From positions 13,142,944 through 13,206,943 of the forward strand of contig NC_087083.1 in assembly GCF_026151205.1 (NCBI RefSeq): DNA of 64,000 nt, given 5' to 3'. Of this stretch, positions 23,301 through 34,400 are shown in pieces (the stretch's first letter is position 1; every line of letters starts with the position of its first letter). The notes beneath the pieces are model-generated. The model ran no database searches. It was not told the origin of the DNA and saw nothing but the letters and a program-made list of their open reading frames with translations. A program made the translations under genes and the position numbers. The DNA is from Bolinopsis microptera (taxonomy: Eukaryota; Ctenophora; Tentaculata; Lobata; Bolinopsidae).

Positions 23301-24290
23301 AGATTGAGAAACTGACTAGAACTGTGTCAAATGACAGGCCTGAGAAGGAAGATAAAATCAACAACCCTCAGACTGGTTTGTGTTTTTGCTTTTATCGTTT
23401 ATTTTCTACCAGTTTTACATCCTTTATTAACGTCCCTTTGCATTTTCTCTTCTGACACGTTGGAAATTAGCTCCGTAATAAACTCCCTCAAGAAACAGAC
23501 TTTTTGACTATCTTTTCCGAGCTAAACATTAATGAGACCAGTTGGTAAAACAAAATCATCACCTGATTACTCCATTTCAGGTATTAAGGTGGAAGTCCAA
23601 TTACGGTCAAACAACGAAACGGAGATCGTAGCGCCGTCAGAAAGTGAGCCAGAAAACATGGATCAAGAACAAGCAACTAAGGTGGACAGTAAATCTCCCT
23701 CTAAAACTAAATCACGGAGCAGATCGCCAGTAAAAAAGAGGGATACCAGTGACAAAGTGGAACCAGTTAAAGGTACCGATACGAGGAGAAAAATCAGTCC
23801 TAGAAGGACTAAATCTAGTCCTAGAAGAGGCTTCCGTCAACCAAGAAGAAAATCACAATCTCCTAGGAAACGATCTCGATCACCACGGAAAAAATCGCGT
23901 TCACCAAGAAAGAGATCGCGATCACCACCGAGAAAACCTCGATCTCCTAGAAGGAGGTCGCGATCACTTACCAAAAAATCTCCCTCTCCTCAGAGAAAGT
24001 CTCGGTCTCCAAGGCACAAAAACGCCTCAACAAGATCTCGGTCTCCCAAGAAATCGGCTAACAATAAAAGTTCTCCAAAAAAGTCTAGATCTGCAAGTCC
24101 CAGAGTCCCCCACAAAGGTTCCGAATCTAAGTCCCAAGATCGGGACCATTCTTCTGGTAAAACCGGTGAACACAAATCCTCTGCAAGTTCCAAGGGTCCC
24201 GGCAATCGAGCTATTGCAAAGAAATCCAGGAGTCGATCTCGCAGTGGTAGCAGCTCTTCCAGCTCAGGATCGTCTAGCGATTCTGATTAG
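14321..24290 (+). CDS. PNN: Pinin (SR-related splicing and exon-junction protein)
   Basis: Ten coding exons joined by phase-matched GT-AG introns: 14,321-14,427; 14,675-14,758; 15,095-15,166; 15,328-15,385; 15,562-15,650; 15,957-16,035; 16,348-16,503; 22,912-23,050; 23,187-23,375; 23,581-24,290. The product is 560 residues (human about 717). The N-terminus (VEIIEAQEQLQRARDNLRHVEE) is the pinin/SDK coiled coil; exon 2 is an RG-rich GRGRPGRGRPG patch; exon 6 encodes KRLFGSLLMGTLRQFKQEK, the pinin core signature; exon 7 is a Glu/Arg coiled coil; exon 8 has FIQTKTTPSIYYQP. Exon 10 (from residue 325) is an RS domain ending in a Ser run. Pinin acts in the nucleus with the exon junction complex in splicing. 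Intron 7 (16,504-22,911) hosts two minus-strand genes and a mariner. A NAGNAG acceptor precedes exon 4. Confidence 0.93.
17002..17937 (-). CDS. Class A (rhodopsin-like) G-protein-coupled receptor
   Basis: Intronless, 311 residues from the MNKTINYS start (two N-glycosylation sequons NKT and NYS); an upstream in-frame ATG at 18,069 would add 44 residues with no clear role. Seven hydrophobic segments are visible. TM2 holds the conserved Asp (HIASCDLILA), TM3 starts with Cys (DIICNV) that can pair with NCSYGF in loop 2, TM5 has its Pro, TM6 has FAILPYN. Three hallmarks are altered: TM1 has GD where GN is usual, the DRY box after TM3 reads GKL (TTGKLLMLHFPLK), and NPxxY in TM7 is SNFFIY. It lies within pinin intron 7, antisense to it. 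The ligand is unknown. Confidence 0.88.
   Translation of the reverse strand: MNKTINYSDYPTLGLKNGLVRSIWITWTILVLVSSLLGDTIILLATIRYKAIKLQKVTVVFMQHIASCDLILAVTYITPGLVSLLADGWVLGDIICNVTTYSSYYCLPVGCFLIGGMTTGKLLMLHFPLKARTWTCTQTHKVCGGIWVFCLGLPITQYLVSSTDVVFDLRKYNCSYGFFAETWKWLKPVSFVLMGSVPSIAIIVSTVLLFRKAMKITHTTLRWQGSLTLVLVATIYSFAILPYNIYGLVEPFLEKDPVKWSMFQLVFYRCACTMLSVNVMSNFFIYSMTVRSFRNFLREKTRMMLQLLSGK
18267..19739. mobile_element. Tc1/mariner-type transposon, copy 2, internally deleted
   Basis: Same termini as copy 1 (CAGGGTGGCCCA to TGGGCCACCCTG), flanked by TA, with inverted repeats of about 350 bp. It lies in pinin intron 7. Compared with copy 1 it keeps a little more of the transposase C-terminal half, but has lost other parts, so the two copies represent independent internal deletions of one family. 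Confidence 0.92.
18725..19253 (-). pseudogene. Mariner-like transposase remnant with partial catalytic region
   Basis: The frame 19,253 to 18,870 encodes MVHYPPYTAEQRLFVYLKRE and the second helix-turn-helix (LDLSRTSLQRILKRDLSNRAY). Below a frameshift near 18,890, further minus-strand sequence reads VTIWCAISSRGILGPDFYEE (about 18,820 to 18,760), the block that normally lies between the first and second catalytic Asp of Tc1/mariner transposases. The first Asp region is deleted, so the protein is inactive. Confidence 0.85.
20005..20796 (-). CDS. Predicted N-myristoylated and palmitoylated orphan protein
   Basis: 263 residues from MGQCCSSKQSSKKSISKK. The frame is open for 104 codons further upstream, but the MGQCCS start is preferred because Gly2, Cys4/Cys5 and Ser6 form a textbook myristoylation plus palmitoylation signal followed by a polybasic Lys/Arg/Ser stretch (residues 8-28), predicting a plasma-membrane anchor. 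Residues about 38-75 hold repeats of RYNPRDNHVIPT. The middle is rich in Arg, Ser, Pro and Tyr and looks disordered. The C-terminus SVIWV fits a class II PDZ ligand. No family was recognised. The gene is intronless, inside pinin intron 7 on the opposite strand, with a TATA box about 90 bp upstream of the start. Confidence 0.7.
   Translation of the reverse strand: MGQCCSSKQSSKKSISKKRSSKKNTRKASSPHHSFYRNNHVSPTERYNPRDNHVIPTEPTERYNPRDNHVIPTQPQLYNPSPLNKLPESLITQPTRNFTHALVHKDVLDAMVAHLCNCSFSTRCPHQPQITPVRKNRRISQHRRYSEQDAYPRTSYTHIRPRRLTAPSYPNSHQLSANQPFPPARQLSEISEMGAPIHSSSLIADHEETCTVHKLGLSISESNGMYQDIVDDDMNSLNDGEVYGYKFNPRDHMSAFEQSVIWV
20881..20890 (-). promoter_or_regulatory. Putative TATA box of the MGQCC gene
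   Basis: Minus strand reads TTATAAATAC, a good TATA element about 85-95 bp upstream of the preferred ATG at 20,796. Its location supports the downstream start over the longer frame, whose ATG at 21,108 would lie upstream of the box. Confidence 0.45.
20891..22911. other. Rest of pinin intron 7, no gene recognised
   Basis: AT-rich sequence without recognisable genes. Open frames at 21,215-21,439 and 22,041-22,343 (+) show no family features and are not called. The 3' end supplies the pyrimidine-rich tract and TTTTTCAG acceptor of pinin exon 8. Confidence 0.5.
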
Positions 24291-24301
24291 CTCGACTTCA
24301 G

Positions 24302-24378
24302 GTAAGTATACACTTTTAATAATCAACCAACCTCAAATTCATGCTGCTAATTATCCATAACCTAAAATTTTATGACAG
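24302..24378 (+). other. Probable intron in the pinin 3' UTR
   Basis: Eleven bases after the pinin TAG the sequence reads TTCAG|GTAAGT, a perfect donor; TTTATGACAG at 24,378 is an acceptable acceptor. A junction so close to the stop (under 55 nt) would not be expected to trigger nonsense-mediated decay. Confidence 0.5.
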
Positions 24379-24680
24379 CCTCTTCAAAAAGGAGGAAAAG
24401 TTATTTGACTTCGAACCATAAGACCTGGAGTTTGGAAAGCAGATGATATTTCATTTCACTGCGAATGGTTTGCATCCTTATGACGAAAGTTCACAATTTC
24501 ATCTGGGTTTGCTATGTATGACAGTATTAGACCTTTCTTCCATATTACGCTTAAGAATCATGAGTTATGAGCAATATTTATTACTATCGTCAGATTATGC
24601 TTTTCGCTATTTATTTCAAATCAAATTTGTTGTGTTGTGATGTGTGAACGTCTGAATACTTAACTTTTATTTTTATTTTC

Positions 24681-24686
24681 AATAAA
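24681..24686 (+). terminator. PNN: Pinin polyadenylation signal
   Basis: AATAAA about 390 bp after the stop codon, followed by a GT/T-rich stretch (TTATGTGTTTC). It is the first canonical hexamer downstream of the gene. Confidence 0.6.
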
Positions 24687-25051
24687 TTATGTGTTTCATT
24701 TTTTTGATGGGCCCTGGTTTTGAATATTGATAACTTAAACGTACGAGTGATATTCTTAAAATATTTGTTCTAAATGTCAGACCGTCGAAGAGTCCAACTC
24801 CAACTCGGCGTGCGTCCTGGTACGGTAGGTTATAAACTTATATTATAAATTTATATAATTACCTAGTAGTAATCGAATCCCAATGCGCAACGCTCTTTTG
24901 ACCGAGCTTCTCGCATATACCATATACGTGAGAGGAGCGAGCAATAGACTAGCAAGCTAGCTGTAAGTTATAAACCTACTCACTACAGGAACCTCACTTG
25001 AGTTGTTCTTCTGGGCTCCACTATAGCAGTATTGCGAACCCATGCTGATCT

Positions 25052-25672
25052 CAGGCACGTAGCCAGGGGGGGGGCTAGGGGGGCGGCAGCCCCCCCCCCC
25101 CCCCCCCCCCGGAAAAAATCGAACCCCAGAAAAAAGATAAGCCCCCTAGTCCCCATGGTCGCCTGGTAACTGGGCTGTGTTTATGACTGCAGTCAGTCAA
25201 AGATTTGAACTGTGGATTAGTAAATATATGTCATTAAATCCAAGCAAACATTCTAGAAGACTTCTATAATTATAGTCAATAGTGTCCCCTAGACCGTAGG
25301 AAATGTAAAAATCTTAAGACGATGAGGCCTGAGTAAGTCGTAAATTCTGATTGGAGAATGAAGATTGCTGTTGTGAAGTTACCAAATTTACGTGAGTACT
25401 TGATTCTTTTCAATCCCAGTTTATTGCTGTCCTACAAATTTCTTTAATGCCAAATGTCGTCTAAAACACCCTGTTTCGCAAAAAATTTCCGGGGGGCTGC
25501 GCCCCCCTAGCCCCCGCCAAGGGGCTCCGCCCCTGGACCCCGCTGGGGGCTGCGCCCCCAGCGCCCCTGCCACAGCTTGCTCGCTTCGCTCGCTGCACAG
25601 CTTAATTGGACGCGTCGGATCGCTTCGCTCGCCGACAGCCCCCCTCAAAGAAAAATCCTGGCTACGTCCCTG
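25052..25672. mobile_element. Non-autonomous hAT-type element (621 bp)
   Basis: Ends are CAGGCACGTAGCCAGG and its near mirror CCTGGCTACGTCCCTG. The element is bounded by an exact 8-bp direct repeat GCTGATCT (25,044-25,051 and 25,673-25,680). CAG/CTG ends with an 8-bp duplication are diagnostic of the hAT superfamily. The interior has long C and G runs and GC-rich hairpins (GGGGCTGCGCCCCC type) and no transposase. Confidence 0.85.
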
Positions 25673-25860
25673 GCTGATCTATTCCACTTCGAATAACACC
25701 CGTTACTTTGGTTTCCTAAACCTAACCATTATAGGCATAACCAATAAATAGACTGAGATGGGCCCATTTTAGTGTTTCTCTGTTTGTCTCTGCATGTATC
25801 AGAAGATCGAAGAACAATAGTAAGCAGCTCAGCTTTCGTCGAATTCGTGCGCGGTAGGTC

Positions 25861-25946
25861 TTTGTCATACGTTGAATGACCCGCCGCGCACGAGTGCGCG
25901 GCTCGGCCCATAGTGAAACGACCGTGGGGGTCGCAACGTGATACTA
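25861..25946. mobile_element. Tiny GC-rich palindromic element (86 bp), copy A
   Basis: Contains TTTGTCATACGTT at one end and CAACGTGATAC near the other, with an internal palindrome GCCGCGCAC-GA-GTGCGCGGC and the word GAAACGACCGTGGGGGTCG. Flanked by the direct repeat GTAGGTC at 25,854-25,860 and 25,947-25,953. Copy B at 26,483-26,588 is the same family in inverse orientation. Confidence 0.65.
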
Positions 25947-26059
25947 GTAGGTCTACACTCTACAACGTGTGTGTATAGGCTATAAGTATAAACCAGAAAC
26001 CTACCATATATTTCTAAAGAAAGCATCCCCAAATCAAAAATGGTACCTTGACCATTGTT

Positions 26060-26650
26060 AATGATCTGGCCCGGCGCGCGCTACTTCGTAGCTCGTGCCG
26101 TCGGGCCAACATTTCGAGAAGAAAGCGGCGCGCGCTACTTCGAAGAAATTTAGACGAGTAACATCCGTCAAATTGTACCGCGACTATACCAAAATTAAAA
26201 TTACAACATTAATGTAAATAATCGAAATTCGTGTTCATCATTCACAATTCATATGACCAATTTTTTGTTGAATAGTACTAAATAGTTATTTGCCAAAAAG
26301 CCAGAAAAATTGCAAATTTAGCACAAAAAAGTGCGCGAAAATTTTTAACTGCTTCAGCTTACTCATACTGTAAACTTGGTGCAATGCATGGTGGATTTGT
26401 ACATTGTTAATGGACCAAGCCGGCGCGCTACTTCGTAGCACTTAAGCATCGGGCTAATATTTCGAGAAGAAAGCGGCACGCGCTTGTATCACGTTACGAC
26501 CCCCACGGTCGTTTCACTATTTATCGTCCTGACGATACAGGGGGAGCCGCGCACTTCGTGCGCGGCGGGTCATACAACGTATGACAAGCACGCGCTACTT
26601 CGAAGAAATTTCGATCACGAGTATCATCCGTCAATGGTACATAACCAATA
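26060..26650. repeat. Duplicated GGCGCGCTACTTCGTAG segment, second copy split by an insertion
   Basis: A segment of about 110 bp (26,065-26,175: CGGCGCGCGCTACTTCGTAG, then TTTCGAGAAGAAAGCGGC, CGCGCTACTTCGAAGAAATT, CATCCGTCAA) is repeated at 26,415-26,640, where it is interrupted at 26,483 by the small palindromic element. The uninterrupted copy shows the empty site. Confidence 0.65.
26483..26588. mobile_element. Tiny GC-rich palindromic element (106 bp), copy B
   Basis: Starts CTTGTATCACGTT and ends AACGTATGACAAG (imperfect inverted ends), flanked by the 6-bp direct repeat CACGCG (26,477-26,482 and 26,589-26,594). The duplicated segment at 26,065-26,175 gives the empty site GCGGCGCGCGCTACTTCG. 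Internally it holds CCGCGCAC-TTC-GTGCGCGG and CGACCCCCACGGTCGTTTC, shared with copy A in inverse orientation. No coding potential. Confidence 0.75.
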
Positions 26651-27872
26651 TTACCAAACACTTGATAGTACACATTTTTATATTTTCAACGCGAACGGCT
26701 AACAAAAGTTCTTATATATGTCATATGTGTTTGTAAAAAACCAAACAACATCACCTTATTTGGAGTGGAGTGCATCTACAATTTCTTTAATCTCGTTTAA
26801 TTTAGTATATATTTATATAGGCATTTGGAATATAATCGTTTTTTATAACCGAAGTAATAGCATAATAGCAAGGATTCAATTTTCTATTATTAAGAGCATT
26901 CGGCTCCTATACTAGGTTTTCATTTTTTGCTGTTGATGTGAATCTTGAAAGGCTGCTAGTTTTGGGGAAAAGTGTATTTTGTTTAATTACTGATTTGATT
27001 TGATTTGATTTTTATGTTAATGTTAAAGCCTGCGAATTCTTCGAATTGATTGACTTGATTTTGTGGTGTGTTGTAATAGAAAGATCTGACGGACTGTCAT
27101 GTCAGATTGAAAAGATTAAGAAACAGGCTAGTCCATCTTCATCATTTTTGCAGGGAGCTTTTCATTCATCCGTAGACATTATGTAGACAATGTGAACAAT
27201 CACTCGTTATAACCCCGCCTAACTGACTGTGAACTGGCTCTGCAGTTCAGTTAGTACATTCAAAACGTCCACACTGGGTAATTATACTTAGGACCACTAA
27301 ACAGAGAGAATTATAGCATTAGAGGGATCCTGCTTCGAGTACAACTATCCCCCAACTATGAGTTCCTTTTTTAAGGGGTCGTAAAAGGTCATTTAAACAA
27401 TACATATACAATAAATTAGATCAAGAGATCAAGAGATCAAATGGCAGAGCACATCATAAATCGTGAACAATAAATCTCATTTTTACCTCATAGCTCTTCT
27501 CCTCAGGGATCAGGTTGAAGGACACATTGAATATAGGGGTGGTCCATGCTTTCTTCGCCTTTCCAAATACACCGCTCACTGCTACTAGCACACTCCTCAT
27601 AATCATTTTGTTAGTTCCTCATTGATCTTCTGATGTATTGGACTTGGAACCAATGTGGGAGTATGCTGTTATTTAGTCGGACGAATTATCAAGGCATGAG
27701 GTATCTGGTGAATTTTCAGCCTTTGTTACTGCATCTAATGTTTCTGAGGGAGTACTTGTAATGAGTCTTATATAAAAGTGGTCACCGTTTTTTCCTTTTT
27801 TTAAATCGAACTTTGGATGTGGCCATTTTTTGGTAGCAGTGTTTAGGATGCAGAAGCATTGGTAGCTACACA

Positions 27873-28175
27873 CAGTGGTGTAACGTTGCCTGTTGGCGCT
27901 CCCGCTGAAAAGGGCCCCCCTATTGGCATGGTGCCCCCTCCCCTTTTGCCGCCCCTCCCTAAAATTAGATGATTTAAGAGGATGCGCTGGTAAAATCTCT
28001 AAAAATAGTGTGTTTCTAGAGCAAAACGCATAGTTTTGCTAGTACGGTAGTTAAGTTTTTCCAAATTGTCCCACATTCAAACGATGATTTGGTGCCCCCC
28101 TAAGATGGCACCCCCCCACCCCCCCCCCCCCCCCCCCCGCACAGCGGCGTCGTTGGGCCCTTTGTTACGCCACTG
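27873..28175. mobile_element. Non-autonomous hAT-type element (303 bp)
   Basis: Starts CAGTGGTGTAAC and ends GTTACGCCACTG, bounded by an exact 8-bp duplication GCTACACA (27,865-27,872 and 28,176-28,183). The CAGTGGCGTA-type terminus is a widespread hAT MITE end. The interior has C-rich runs including a long poly-C near 28,112-28,138, and no gene. Confidence 0.88.
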
Positions 28176-28454
28176 GCTACACATTATTTTGTGTCAACCA
28201 TCTTCAGACCAATATTTCCTGATCCTTGCAAGAATCAGGATTTTCGAAAAGTAGTACTGTTTTGATTTAATTGTTTATACAATTAAATTAATTGTATTAT
28301 CTTTCTGGTAATTATAATGTTGTACAAAGATAATTTCGTATTCAGTACGAGCATATAAGTATTTAATATATTTGTATATCGTTTTTCAGTTTTATGAAAT
28401 AAGATGACAATATGAAGATGAAAAACAAGACGTAATGGAGAACAAGCGTGCGAT

Positions 28455-31400
28455 ATGTTGGTGTTTTTCTCCTTTTGGTTGTTGCTGAAACTCTCCTCTG
28501 CAGATTTTGTTGCCAATTTTTCTGGCCACTCCCTTCTTGCTTTCTATCCCTCCAACCAAACCAAAGACTTTACCCTTGACCTTTCTTTTCATACTGCCTT
28601 TTCTTATGGCCTTGTTTTCTCTGTTTTCAACTCTCTTGATATGTTATTCAGGTATACTATTCAACTTGGAGAGACTGAATGCATTTCCACCTTCAAAAAA
28701 GTTTATAATAGAATGACAGTATTCTAGATATTCAAGAAATAATTCAATTTCTGACGTGCTGATCTCTACTTTTTTGGTATTATTTAATAGTTCAAAATAT
28801 TAGAATGTTATAATTATCTCATTCCAATTCTAATTTAAATTTATTTCAGGGTCCAACTTAGAAACAAAACATTGACCCTTGATATATCTGAGGTTGGTGG
28901 AGCTGTTTCCTCAAAGGACCTTTGTGATTGTTATGATCCCTCAGATTGGAACTCAATAACCGTTATTCGAACTGTAGATTTACTCAATATAAGTGTCAAA
29001 GAAACTTCATATCAGTATCAGTTACATGATGACACCGGGCCTATCGAGAACGTCATTTACTTTGGCGGGCTTTCTTCATTTATAGACATACCATATCATC
29101 AGTTCAGCGGTCTGATGAGAAACATTAAAGTATCAGGGACTAACATTTTAGATACTGATCCGCTCCCAGATAATATCAGTGTTAAGAACATAGAAACTAT
29201 TTCAGAAGATGTAGATGTGAAACCAGTTCATGGTGATTACCCACAGACTGTTACAGTAAACAATTCAGATATAAGATTCCCTGTTACTTACACAACCTTT
29301 ACCAACTTTAGCTTATCATTTGAGTTCAAAAGTCCTGAAAATGTGCTTCAGTTTCTCTCTTTTGAAATGGGGCAGTATTATTTTTATCTGAGAAAAGACT
29401 ATAAACAACTCATCTTGGAGTCTAACTTACACGGAAAACACTCCAAGTTAGCGGTTGAACTTACCTCCGTAAAACAGTGGGTCTCTGTTGGTCTCAAAGT
29501 TTCAGATCAAATCACGCTGTTGAGCTCTGAAGATCGTAACAACGAGATTGAATCAAAAAGACCAATAGCCAACACACGGCTCAACAAGCGCCCGCTTTAC
29601 TTCGGTTCAAACCCGGAAGTAGCAAGCGCCGGGTTCCGGGGTTGTGTAAGTAATTTTGTGTTAGATGGAGAACCGTTTCCTCTTTCTGAACACGCTCTGA
29701 GTCAAGCAGGTACACTAGTTGGGTGCTGGTATCCGAGTCAGGGGTGTGATGATTTGTCATGTCCGTACTCATGTCTTCAAACTTGGGATGAGACTAAGTG
29801 CACTACTGGTGAGTTCTTGATAAGATTTATTATCCCTAATTATCTCTTAATTACCTCTATTATTATTGGTGTTTTCTTTATCTCCCCAGCCTTGATAATT
29901 CCATGCCTAACTGTTTCAGTTATAATACCTTAACGATGGGTGTATTAGCTTTAGTGATCTCGTACACAATAGTTTAAATAGTAATTATTGATAATGGCAA
30001 TGATGAAATTAAAAGTTGTGTAACTCCCCTGAATTGTGAGTGATTATTATTACATTATTTCTAGTTATACATTAAAGATCCTACAAGGTCAACTACTAGG
30101 GAGAACTGGGGATAATCATTACAAAATAATTAGGGGGTTTGCATGGAAGGCATTTATTCATAACATTTATAATTACTTACAGTTGGAACAACGCTAAAAA
30201 CTGCAGAATTTAATGGTTTTGGGATCATTGAAATCAACATGCCCTCACTGATAGACCCCCAAGGTAATCGATTATTTAATTTATCAATTAAATCCTTATT
30301 GCAGTTGATAAAAGATAACGTACAGAAATTGTTAGCATGATTAAAATTTTAATCCGAAAGCTTACCTTCGTTTACTATCCAGATCATTCTAATTTTAACA
30401 CAATAGTCCAACGATTTAGTTTAAATTACAAGGGTCATCTTAAATTAACAACACTTCAAATCCACCCTCAAATCAACAAGTTTGTCACTAAGTTGTCACT
30501 AAGTTGTCACTGAGTTGTCAACTTAAATTCTGCAGATGAGGAGTTACGTGTTAGTTTCCAGTTTGTATCGACAAGTAGTAAAGACGATGTGCTACTTAGT
30601 CTACAGCACTCCCAACAGAATATGGCTTCATTTTTGATCATCCAGGTACAATTTTAGAACTGGTCTCTAGATTTGGTCTCTTGTAGATTTCCCTAATAAT
30701 TTAGTTGCTATTTTAGGATCTCTTTTAAACTTTTCTATTTCCAGGTCACAGGTGCTAATTTAGGATCTGTTTTATAGTATTTTCTGATCATCCAAAAGAT
30801 TTCCTTCAAAAAATGTATCACGATTCACGAATCATATAAACACTCAGCTACAAAATAACTTCAGAATCATTAAACACACCTCATCAGAATCACGTCCCGG
30901 ATTTCACCGGGATGGACCATATCCCGGATTTCACCGGGATCCCGTTACAATATCAACCACAGCACCTTCATATCACACATTACCACGACACAATATGTTG
31001 TTCATGTTATGTTCATTGTTCATGTGAGTGTAATTGTATCTGAAGTTACACCTGCCACTTCTGATTAGTTAGTAGTTACACAACTATATCATCAACCTGT
31101 TTGTTCAAAAGCTCTTTAGGATCTTTTTTAGTATTTTCTGATCATCCAAAAGATTTCCTGAAAACAATTTGTTGAAGCACCACGAATCAAATAAAGAGCT
31201 ACAAAATAACTTTTAAAACTTCATAATCACATCGAGTTTCATAACGAAATTTTATCAGAATCACGTCCCGGATTCCACCGGGATGGACCATATCCCGGAT
31301 TTCACCTGGATGGACCATATCCCGGAATCCGGCTGGATCCCGGTTTTCCTGGTTCCCGGCGAGATGCATCACCATATCAGTTAAACACCGTCCACCAGTG

Positions 31401-34400
31401 CACCTTATGTCACCAGTTCACCTTATGTCACCAGTGCACCTTATGTCACCTTCATATTACCTTCACATAATATAATATAACCAGATAATATAATATAACC
31501 AGATAATATAATATAACCAATATATAATATAACCAGTTATCACCTTGTTAATTTACACTAGTACGACACATGTAATAGTATCTGGTTAGTTACACTCACT
31601 ACTATATTACCATCAACCTGTTTGTTCATAAGCTCATTTAGAAGCTCTGCCCCGTCCTTATTATGTAGCGGGTTTCAATTTAAAATAAACTCAGCCAACA
31701 GTGACCAGCGTTAAAATAAATCACGTGTATTTAAGTTTGTGTAAATAAGTAAATAAGGCGGCGAGCTTCATAATCTAGTTTGTGAGTAAAACATCTGAGT
31801 CTCAACGTAAAATGTAAATCTGAAATCTTAATTTCACCCCAGTACAGATTTTAAAAGTAACTGTAAAATATCATCCACATTCCTTCCTCAGATGGTAAAT
31901 ATCATCCACATTCCTTCCTCAGATGGTAGAATATCATCCACATTCCTTCTTCAGATGGTGGAAGGGTACTAACATTCCTTCCATAGATGGTAGAAGGGTA
32001 CCTGTCGCTGTCCCTGACGGACGATGTACAGCTGAACACAGACTCACCTCTAGATGACGGACAGTCTCACGAGGTCACGGTCACTGTTTCTCCTTCTAAA
32101 GTCTACTTTCGGGTACTTTATAGTTCATATATTAGTAAATTAGTTAGTAAATTAGTTAGTCAATTAGTTAGTCAATTAGTTAGTAAGTAATTGCATAATA
32201 ACTTAACTATGACTGTTATACATTACATTATTTATTATGACTAGCAGGAACCCGTTACCCGTCTAACCCTAAAGTGGTGTTAAGATTATCGGTGGTTTTT
32301 TATTTTGTTGTTATCGGAGAATCTGTAAATCTGTTATAGGAGAAATACCTCTGGTAAAACAGAGTTATATAATCACGTGATCAGAGTTATATAATCACGT
32401 GATCAGAGTTATATAATTACGTGATCAGTGATCAGCGGACCAATTCTAGATATCTACTAGGTAAAAAATTTTTGATTTACTTTTGATAAATCCAACTCAG
32501 CATTTAAAGCAGTAAAACAAAAAGTACACTTTCGCATCTAGATGAAGGGAGTTGCTCTCCTAAATTCTGACTTCATAATCACCGTAACTAAAACTGCCTG
32601 CCAAACGTCAGTTAACGCACTCTTCCTCTATTGACGGTACATACCATCTTAAAACGGATCTCGCTAAAGCTTTATTTAGACTTGCCGACCTCCACCTTAC
32701 CTCGAGTCTATGAAATCTAAACATTAACAAATTTACAACTGTCAACTACATGGCGAGTTACAACTTGTTTACATTTAATGTCCGTTTTAATACATTCCGG
32801 GATTTGACACCTGGTGTTGTGATGACGTCACGTGGTGTTGTGATGACGTCACGTGGTGTTGTGATGACGTCACGTGGTGTTGTGATGACGTCACGTGGTG
32901 CCCTGATGACGTCACGTGGTGCCCTGATGACGTCACGTGGTGCCCTGATGACGTCACGTGGCGTTGTTATCTACTCCTTACGTCGAGTCTACCGTACAGT
33001 TAGAACACGTTTATCTTTTAAGCTGGTGTAGCAACTAACATGTAACATACCTTACTGGCTATTATTTAAGTTAGTGTACAGTTTGTTGTTAGTAACGCTT
33101 ATTAGTTGTTACTACTTATAAGTTAATAAGTTAATACAAGGTTTTATAACTTATATAAGTTAATACAGTGGTGTGTGTTGTTAGTTACACTAAGTAACGA
33201 CTCACTAAACCCCGATTTACCGCGAACCCCGCGGTTGTTTCCATCCCCAAAACTCTACGGTAAATTGGCGGTTTACTTTACCAAAGTCTACCGCTTATAA
33301 ATTAATTTAACACCGTGTGTTGTGGAGACTTCACGTGGTGTGTCACGTGGTGTGACACGTGGTGTGTCACGTTGTGTGTCACGTGGTGTGTGTTGTTAAG
33401 TTAACACTGTAAAAGTTAGGTTCTACATATTTTTACAGTTTTACAGTATTTCTAGTGTTCTGTAGAGTTTCTGTACAATTCCGCATGCTTGGAGAAGATA
33501 ATATTGTGCAGAAAATATAAAATATTGTGCAGATAGGATTCTTATCAGTTTGTCCAAAAAAAATGTGGATGTGGATGTGCAGTTAGAAGTGCTCTTGCAC
33601 GATGTGCATGCAACAAGGTTACCAGGTTAAGGTTTTTTCTACTTTCGAGTGTTCTGTAAATTTATAGCAAAGTTGAATTATCTGTACTGTACAAGCTATC
33701 ACTGTATTAGACTATAGTAAACTGTCCACTGTCTTAAACTGCCATTTACCAGGCTTCTCCAGCAGAACTGTCTAGTTAACTGTTACACAGAGAAAAGTTA
33801 CATTTGGGGGGTTTAGATGACGTCACGTGGTGTTGTGGTGACGTCACGTGGTGTTGTGATGACGTCACGTGGTGTTGTGATGACGTCACGTGGTGTCTAG
33901 TTAATTGTTACACAGAGAAAAGTTACATTTCGGGGTTTTAGATAGGGCATGGTAAAGGGAAGAAACGGAGAGCCAACTCCAAGTCGCCGGGTACCTTTGA
34001 AGAATGGTTCCCCGATTATCGGGATTTTGATTTGCTCTCTAAACACGCTAAAACTCTAAACATGCTAAACACGCCTTTGAATGTGCCGAATTGAGGGAAG
34101 AATTAACGTAAAATACTTTTACGTATAGACTACGCAGTAAAATTTAATAGAATCACAGCTACTGTTATTCTAAAGTAATTCTTCACATTCCAGGTTAAAC
34201 CTGGAATTCTTCACATGCCAAGTTAAACCATGATACCCTTCATTCCAGGTTGACCTTAAAACGTGGAGTCGGTCTAACACTGTGGATATGGCGTCCTTCC
34301 GACAACCTACCAGCATTAAGATAGGAGGAATTTCTCTCAAGCTCAACGACTACAAGTTTTCTGGTACGTGAGGTTTTACATTTATTAATGTTATATCTCA

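Noticed and set aside
23749-24360. 203-codon frame overlapping the last pinin exon
   Set aside because: Off-frame reading of the RS domain; it crosses the strong donor at 24,302 and has no family features.
28855-29933. Extension of laminin-G exon 2 through the donor (adds a hydrophobic tail to 29,933)
   Set aside because: The donor CTACTG|GTGAGT is strong and downstream exons continue LamG3 in phase. Intron retention would give a different hydrophobic end, which is possible but unsupported.
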